This document shows, piece after piece, positions 4,287 to 8,731 of a stretch of 8,731 nucleotides of DNA. A program made the position numbers and the translations under genes. The first letter of the stretch is position 1. Each line of letters starts with the position of its first letter. This DNA is from Micavibrio aeruginosavorus. GTDB taxonomy: Bacteria; Pseudomonadota; Alphaproteobacteria; Micavibrionales; Micavibrionaceae. The notes beneath the pieces were generated by a model, which saw only the letters and a program-made list of their open reading frames with translations, did not search any database and was not told where the DNA came from. The DNA is taken from positions 1 to 8,731 of the forward strand of contig QFNK01000063.1 in NCBI GenBank assembly GCA_003240795.1, in the 5' to 3' direction.

Positions 4287-6788
4287 ATGGCCAGCAAATA
4301 CAAAGTAAAACGCAATAAAAAGGGACCGATCGCACGTCTCGTACCCGAAGCGGCACAGGCTTTCATGGCCCGCCGCATTCTGGACGGCGCGGGCATCGCG
4401 TCCGTGCTTTTCGGTGGGTTCATCCTTCTGGCCATTGCGTCCTACAACCGCACGGACCCGTCGGTGAACACGGCCGTCAGCAATAACACCGGCGTGCAGA
4501 ACTGGATGGGCCAGAAAGGCGCATCAACGGCCGACCTTTTGCTGCAGACTGTTGGCCTTGGCGGATGCGTATTCGGCGCAACGTTCCTCATCTGGGGGAT
4601 CAGCCTTCTAAAACGCCGCAGCCTGTCGCCGGTCTGGTTGCGGTTCGTGACCATGGTGTTCGCCTCCGTCGCGGCGGCGGCGGCATTCGCGCGCATCCCC
4701 TCCTCCGACTGGCTGGCACAGCCGCACATGGGCGGCAGCGGCGGCATGAAAATTTTGCAGGCCAGCGCGGACATGATTTCCGGCGGCGGCGGTTTCAGCG
4801 TCATGGCATGGACATGGGGCATAATCGCGATCGTCCTGTCCTTGCTTGCCTTCGGCACACGTTTTGCGGAGCTTCGCTGGTGCGGCGCGATTGCCGTCAA
4901 CCTCGTCACGGCAACAGGATATTTCATCTATGATTCCATCGTCGGCTTCATTGACTGGGTCAGCCACTATTCAGACGACTCCCACGTAAAATCCAAACCG
5001 AAGAAACCGAGAAAGCCGATCATCCCGACTTTGCAAAGCCGTGAAGACGAAGAGATCTTCATGGAAACCGAAGAGGAGGAAGAAGAACAGGACGAGGAAG
5101 AAGAATCCGAAGAAGAGGAAGGGGAGGAAGAAGAGTACGAGGAAGGCGAGGAGGAAGAGGAAGAATCCGAAGAGGAAGAGTCCGAGGAAGAAGACGAAGA
5201 CGAAAACTCCGGCATCCGCGTCAACAAACCCAAACCTGTCGCCAAGGCCGCAAAGAAAAACGCAAAGCAAAAGAAATTCAGCCTGTTCGACGGCGGCGAA
5301 TGGGAAATCCCGACGCTCGATTTGCTGCAGGACATCGGTGATCAGGCCGCCGCGCAAAAAATCGACCAGAAGGCGCTTCAGATGAACGCCAGCCTTCTGC
5401 AGAACGTCCTCAACGACTTCAACGTCAAGGGCGAGATCGTCTCCATCAATCCCGGCCCTGTTGTTACGCTTTATGAACTCGAACCCGCGCCGGGCACGAA
5501 ATCGTCCCGCGTTATCGGCCTCGCCGACGACATCGCGCGCTCCATGTCTGCTGTCTCCGTCCGCGCCGCCGTTGTGCCGGGCCGCAACGTCATCGGTATT
5601 GAAATTCCAAACAAGGTGCGCCAGACCGTTTATCTGCGCGAACAGCTTTCGACACGCGACTACGAAAAAACGTCCGCGGCATTGCCGCTCATCCTCGGCA
5701 AGGACATCGGCGGCAAACCGATCATCGCCGACCTCGCCCGCATGCCGCACTTGCTGGTTGCCGGTACGACAGGCTCCGGTAAATCGGTCGCCGTCAACAC
5801 GATGATCCTCTCGCTGCTCTACCGCCTGCCGCCGGAGAAATGCCGCTTCATCATGATCGACCCGAAGATGCTCGAACTCTCTGTCTATGACGATATCCCG
5901 CACCTTCTCTCCCCCGTCGTCACGGAACCCGGCAAGGCCGTCGTCGCCCTGAAATGGGTCGTCAACGAAATGGAAGAACGCTACCGCGCCATGTCCAAAC
6001 TCGGCGTGCGCAATATCGACGGCTACAACAACCGCCTCGGCGAAGCGCGTAAAAAGGGCGAAGTCCTGATGCGTAAAGTGCAGACGGGCTTTGATCCTGA
6101 AACAGGCAAACCCGTTTATGAGGAACAGCCGCTCGACCTTACCGACCTCCCCTACATCGTCGTGATTGTCGACGAATTCGCGGACCTGATGCTGGTCGCC
6201 GGAAAGGACGTCGAAGGGGCGATCCAGCGCCTGGCGCAGATGGCACGCGCCGCCGGTATCCACCTGATTATGGCGACGCAGCGCCCCTCCGTGGACGTTA
6301 TCACGGGCGTTATCAAGGCGAACTTCCCGACGCGTATTTCCTTTGCCGTCACGTCGAAGATCGACTCCCGCACCATTCTCGGTGAAGGCGGCGCAGAACA
6401 ATTGCTCGGCCAGGGGGACATGCTCTACATGGCACCGGGCGGCAAGATCACCCGCGTCCACGGCCCGTTCAGCAGCGACGCGGATGTGGAGAACGTCGTC
6501 AACTTCCTCAAATCCCAAGGCGAGCCGAGCTACATCGAAGACATCACCGAAGGCGACTTCGAAGGCGAAGGCGGTGAAGGCGGCGGCGAAGAGCCGTGCG
6601 ATGAGCTGTATGATGAAGCCGTCGCTCTGGTCGCGCGCGAACAGAAAGCCTCCACCAGCTTTATCCAGCGCTATCTGCAGATCGGCTACAACCGCGCCGC
6701 CCGCATCATCGAGGAGATGGAGCGTCAGGGCGTCGTCGGCAAGGCAAACCACGTCGGCAAGCGCGAAGTGCTGGTCGGGCAAAGATAA
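4287..6788 (+). CDS. ftsK: DNA translocase FtsK
   Basis: The septum-anchored motor that pumps chromosome ends apart and activates XerCD recombination at dif during division. The 833-residue protein has all expected parts. The N-terminal domain has four likely membrane segments (about 33-51, 84-108, 117-135, 170-190). The linker (about 230-335) has basic ends, KPKKPRKP and KPVAKAAKKNAKQKK, around an almost pure Glu/Asp block (262-306, 38 of 45 acidic). The alpha/beta motor domain has Walker A GTTGSGKS (493-500), Walker B VVIVDEFADL (625-634) and the ATQRPSVDVITG motif (663-674). The C-terminal gamma winged helix (about 771-833) reads KOPS sites in known FtsKs. I chose the ATG at 4287 (GGGA nine bases upstream) over an upstream in-frame TTG at 4242. 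The PfkB-family kinase gene follows after 19 bases and is probably co-transcribed. Confidence 0.97.
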   Translation: MASKYKVKRNKKGPIARLVPEAAQAFMARRILDGAGIASVLFGGFILLAIASYNRTDPSVNTAVSNNTGVQNWMGQKGASTADLLLQTVGLGGCVFGATFLIWGISLLKRRSLSPVWLRFVTMVFASVAAAAAFARIPSSDWLAQPHMGGSGGMKILQASADMISGGGGFSVMAWTWGIIAIVLSLLAFGTRFAELRWCGAIAVNLVTATGYFIYDSIVGFIDWVSHYSDDSHVKSKPKKPRKPIIPTLQSREDEEIFMETEEEEEEQDEEEESEEEEGEEEEYEEGEEEEEESEEEESEEEDEDENSGIRVNKPKPVAKAAKKNAKQKKFSLFDGGEWEIPTLDLLQDIGDQAAAQKIDQKALQMNASLLQNVLNDFNVKGEIVSINPGPVVTLYELEPAPGTKSSRVIGLADDIARSMSAVSVRAAVVPGRNVIGIEIPNKVRQTVYLREQLSTRDYEKTSAALPLILGKDIGGKPIIADLARMPHLLVAGTTGSGKSVAVNTMILSLLYRLPPEKCRFIMIDPKMLELSVYDDIPHLLSPVVTEPGKAVVALKWVVNEMEERYRAMSKLGVRNIDGYNNRLGEARKKGEVLMRKVQTGFDPETGKPVYEEQPLDLTDLPYIVVIVDEFADLMLVAGKDVEGAIQRLAQMARAAGIHLIMATQRPSVDVITGVIKANFPTRISFAVTSKIDSRTILGEGGAEQLLGQGDMLYMAPGGKITRVHGPFSSDADVENVVNFLKSQGEPSYIEDITEGDFEGEGGEGGGEEPCDELYDEAVALVAREQKASTSFIQRYLQIGYNRAARIIEEMERQGVVGKANHVGKREVLVGQR
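5070..5204 (+). repeat. Purine-rich low-complexity tract coding the acidic FtsK linker
   Basis: About 135 bases of almost uninterrupted GAA/GAG codons, broken only by single Ser, Gly, Tyr, Gln and Asp codons. The top strand is nearly all purine. Such tracts can slip in replication, so linker length may vary among strains. The mixture of GAA and GAG shows it is not a perfect short-unit repeat. Confidence 0.8.
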
Positions 6789-6807
6789 AAACTAAACAGG
6801 TAGCATC

Positions 6808-7773
6808 ATGGACGTTATCGGTATCGGCCTTTCCAACATCGACCTTGTCGCGCATGTTAAGGATGACTTCCTGAAGGCGCACGGCGTCATCAAGGGCGGC
6901 GCGAAGAAGCTCGACGATCTAGCCTTTGCAAGGCTTCGCGCCGATCTGCCGACCTATGACGCCATTCCCGGCGGCTGCGCGGCGAACACGGTCTGCGGGC
7001 TTGCGGCGCTCGGCGTACCGACGGCGTTCTACGGCAAAATCGGTGAAGACTCTTTTGAATCCCTCTACCGCGCATCCTTCGCGGAATACAAGGTCGCCTA
7101 CAACATCGCGGCCGGTGCGCAGGAGTCGTCACAATGCGCCGTCCTCGTCACGCCGGACGGCCAGCGATCCTTCGCCTACACGCACGGCGCAAGCTGGGAT
7201 CTGGCCGCAAAAGATTTCGACCGCAGCGAGCTGGAGAACGCTGCCCTCATCTGCACCGAAGTCTATATGTTCGAGTTCGGCCGCAACAGCGAAGTCGCGC
7301 GTCTGGTCTTTGAAACGGTGCAGGACAAAAAAGTGCCCTTCGTGATGAAGGTAATGGACACGGACTTTGCCCGCCGCTACGGCCAGAAAATCCGCACGCT
7401 TGCGGATTCAGGCATTCTGACGATCCTTGTTGGCAATCATGAGAACCTGCCTTCCCTGACCGGCACCACGGGGCTGGAGGACACGGTGAACGCCCTGAAG
7501 GACTGGCCATGTCCCGTCCTTCTCACGGCCAACAAGGCAGGGGCTTATTATATCGACAAGGGGATGGTTCTACACCACCCGATAGAACCCGTCGAAAATC
7601 CGAAAAACACGACCGGTGCGGGCGACCAGTACCTGGCCGGGTTCCTCGCAGGCTGGCTGGATCAGAAAGCCCCTGAAGAATGCATGGAATTTGCGGCGCA
7701 ATATGCCCGCCAGATCCTGATGCACGACACGGCCCGCCCTCCGCTCGCCACGAGACATGCGATCAAATTTTAA
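6808..7773 (+). CDS. PfkB-family sugar/nucleoside kinase (adenosine kinase-like)
   Basis: A 321-residue ribokinase-fold enzyme that transfers phosphate from ATP to a sugar or nucleoside hydroxyl. The N-terminal PfkB signature is PGGCAANTVCGLAALGVPTAFYGK (residues 54-77, then IGEDSF). The C-terminal signature NTTGAGDQYLAGFLAGW (267-283) contains the anion hole GAG and the catalytic base Asp273. The first residue of the usual DTTGAGD is Asn here. The ATG at 6808 has AGG seven bases upstream. It starts 19 bases after ftsK with no terminator between, so an operon is likely. Similar alphaproteobacterial proteins are often annotated as adenosine kinase, but the substrate cannot be read from sequence; fructose, ribose or another sugar is possible. 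No signal peptide or membrane segment, so cytosolic. Confidence 0.9.
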   Translation: MDVIGIGLSNIDLVAHVKDDFLKAHGVIKGGAKKLDDLAFARLRADLPTYDAIPGGCAANTVCGLAALGVPTAFYGKIGEDSFESLYRASFAEYKVAYNIAAGAQESSQCAVLVTPDGQRSFAYTHGASWDLAAKDFDRSELENAALICTEVYMFEFGRNSEVARLVFETVQDKKVPFVMKVMDTDFARRYGQKIRTLADSGILTILVGNHENLPSLTGTTGLEDTVNALKDWPCPVLLTANKAGAYYIDKGMVLHHPIEPVENPKNTTGAGDQYLAGFLAGWLDQKAPEECMEFAAQYARQILMHDTARPPLATRHAIKF

Positions 7774-7779
7774 AGACAC

Positions 7780-7793
7780 TTGCAACACTGCAA
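7780..7793. repeat. Short inverted repeat after the kinase gene
   Basis: TTGCA (7780-7784) and TGCAA (7789-7793) flank ACAC, seven bases after the kinase stop. There is no T tract, so it is a poor terminator. It could be an operator half-site pair for the secreted-protein gene. No better terminator is visible after the kinase gene. Confidence 0.35.
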
Positions 7794-7822
7794 AGTAAGT
7801 AAGACGACTTTTATACGAAGTA

Positions 7823-7837
7823 TTAATGAATTCTTAC
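7823..7837 (+). promoter_or_regulatory. Candidate CtrA-like box with one mismatch, upstream of the secreted-protein gene
   Basis: TTAA (7823-7826), seven bases, then TTAC (7834-7837): one mismatch to TTAA-N7-TTAA. It lies about 70 bases before the start of the secreted-protein gene, in an AT-rich intergenic region where chance matches are more likely. No good sigma70 promoter is visible here. Confidence 0.25.
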
Positions 7838-7859
7838 TAAAATTTAAAAAGGGCTTTTC

Positions 7860-7893
7860 ATTTGGAGCGCGCATTCAGGTTCCAAATTTTGGA
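7860..7893 (+). promoter_or_regulatory. Leader segment with two mutually exclusive hairpins before the secreted-protein gene
   Basis: ATTTGGA (7860-7866) can pair with TCCAAAT (7881-7887), enclosing 14 bases. Alternatively TCCAA (7881-7885) can pair with TTGGA (7889-7893) around ATT. Both use the same middle strand. The second hairpin ends one base before the AAGGGG ribosome site (7895-7900), so the choice of fold could change access to it. The pairing is seen directly; any switch function is inferred. Confidence 0.3.
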
Positions 7894-7906
7894 CAAGGGG
7901 TTTTTT

Positions 7907-8731
7907 ATGAGAGGTTTTAAATCAGCGGCGCTCTCTCTTTTTCTGGCACAAATCTTATGCGCCCCCCTTCTATTCGTTTTTACATCAAACGCGCAGGCAG
8001 CCTGCGTGAACCCGGTCGGCGACCATGGGGACATGCTGTATAACCGCGACCACACGGTGATGCAGTACTGCAACGGCACCGACTGGATCGGCATGGGCGG
8101 CGGCGGCGCGGCGGCCGACAATCTCGGCGACCATACCGCCACCAAAGACCTCGATATGGCGACATTCAAATTGAAGAACGTCGCAATCCCCACCTCCTCC
8201 GCAGACGGCGTTAACAAGGCCTATGTTGATGCAGCAGTTGCGGCAGCGGCAAGCGGGGGTGATAGTGAAGGTAGCGGCAGTTCCGTCGTTCTTGCGGATT
8301 ACTATCAAACAACTGCAGCATATAATGGGGCAGCGGCCGGTTCTGCCTGCGCCCCTGATTACCAGATGTGTGGAATGCATGAATGGATTGGGCGTCCTTA
8401 TAATTATACTTTAGGACCGAATTTTAATTCAGAGGGTGCGTCATGGGTGCAGATGAGCAAAAACTATAACTGTAGCAACTGGACATCCACTAGCGTGGAT
8501 GGCATTTATACCACAACTTCGAATAATGGTGGACCGACATATGCACCATATTATTTTTATCGGAGTGGCTGCAGCTCTTCTTTTCGAGTTCTGTGCTGCA
8601 AAATCTACAATCTCGGCCAGACAGGCTCCGCCTGTGTTGACAATAGTCTTTGCTTTGCTACACAAGAAAGCGGGACCTTTTTCTGGGGCGACACCGTTAC
8701 CACCAACCTGATTTTGCCAAACAATTTCTTA
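7907..8731 (+). CDS. Secreted modular cysteine-rich surface protein (adhesin/tail-fibre-like), 5' part
   Basis: Open from the ATG at 7907 to the last base (275 codons); the 3' end is outside the window. AAGGGG lies six bases before the start. Residues 1-31 form a signal peptide (MRGFKSAALSLFLAQILC, then a hydrophobic run ending NAQA) with likely cleavage before Ala32. A first module (33-64, CVNPVGDHGD to YCNGTDWIGMG) has two cysteines. Next come DNLGDHTATKDLDM and KNVAIPTSSADGVNKAYVDAAV (71-111), of a kind seen in phage tail fibres and bacterial surface fibres. An Ala/Gly/Ser linker follows. A cysteine-rich domain (about 146-231) contains CAPDYQMCGMHEW, NCSNWTSTSVDG and RVLCC, then NLGQTGSACVDNSLC. 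The NCSNWTS pattern recalls DUF1554 or lectin-like domains, a weak inference. Ten cysteines follow the signal peptide, suggesting disulfides outside the cytoplasm. GC falls from about 63% in early codons to about 41% in the later domain. Confidence 0.85.
   Translation, partial: MRGFKSAALSLFLAQILCAPLLFVFTSNAQAACVNPVGDHGDMLYNRDHTVMQYCNGTDWIGMGGGGAAADNLGDHTATKDLDMATFKLKNVAIPTSSADGVNKAYVDAAVAAAASGGDSEGSGSSVVLADYYQTTAAYNGAAAGSACAPDYQMCGMHEWIGRPYNYTLGPNFNSEGASWVQMSKNYNCSNWTSTSVDGIYTTTSNNGGPTYAPYYFYRSGCSSSFRVLCCKIYNLGQTGSACVDNSLCFATQESGTFFWGDTVTTNLILPNNFL

Noticed and set aside
5070..5204. Tandem repeat or microsatellite array in the Glu tract
   Set aside because: GAA and GAG are mixed irregularly with other codons, so there is no fixed repeat unit. 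I treat it as low-complexity coding sequence.
4971..6782. A 603-codon open frame on the minus strand opposite ftsK
   Set aside because: It is the mirror of a strongly supported GC-rich gene. Its translation has a Phe/Leu run made only by the antisense of the Glu tract, and it shows no recognisable domain.
7858..8380. Several minus-strand frames across the start of the secreted-protein gene
   Set aside because: They oppose a frame with a ribosome site, signal peptide and ordered modules that stays open for 275 codons to the window edge.

Overview
The window looks like chromosomal DNA of an alphaproteobacterium. The evidence is the character of the proteins (an alphaproteobacterial-style HolC, a membrane-anchored CycM-like cytochrome c divergent from a prephenate dehydratase, and a four-TM FtsK) plus GC-rich coding sequence. 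The exact lineage cannot be fixed from sequence alone. No tRNA, rRNA, insertion sequence, CRISPR array or phage integration module is visible, and no gene-free stretch exceeds 300 bases (the longest is 4046-4286).

Layout: (1) 1-1150, plus strand: the 3' part of a KamA-family radical-SAM aminomutase gene, followed after 3 bases by holC (DNA polymerase III chi), then a hairpin terminator at 1182-1205 shared with the convergent cytochrome gene. (2) 1228-1953, minus strand: membrane-anchored cytochrome c with an unusual Ala/Pro/Glu-rich tail. It is divergent from pheA (2085-2939, plus), with a 131-base control region containing direct repeats. (3) 3017-3193, plus: a 58-residue small protein. It converges within 8 bases on a two-gene minus-strand unit (3202-3666 and 3677-4045) of unknown function, whose upstream gene encodes a small C-terminally membrane-anchored protein. 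(4) 4287-6788, plus: ftsK with a nearly pure poly-acidic linker, followed after 19 bases by a PfkB-family sugar/nucleoside kinase (6808-7773). (5) 7907 to the window end, plus: the 5' part of a secreted, cysteine-rich, modular surface protein. It is open to the last base and changes from about 63% to about 41% GC part-way through.

Most of the window is housekeeping: translation-factor or lysine metabolism, replication, respiration, phenylalanine synthesis, and chromosome segregation at division. The parts worth a second look are the unknown pair next to ftsK, which shares with it an intergenic region holding an exact TTAA-N7-TTAA (CtrA-type) box; the acidic FtsK linker; and the mosaic secreted protein with a leader that can fold in two mutually exclusive ways. 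I found no clear evidence for a complete new multi-gene system inside these limits. The strongest candidates are the 3202-4045 pair and the 7907-8731 surface protein, which continues beyond the window.
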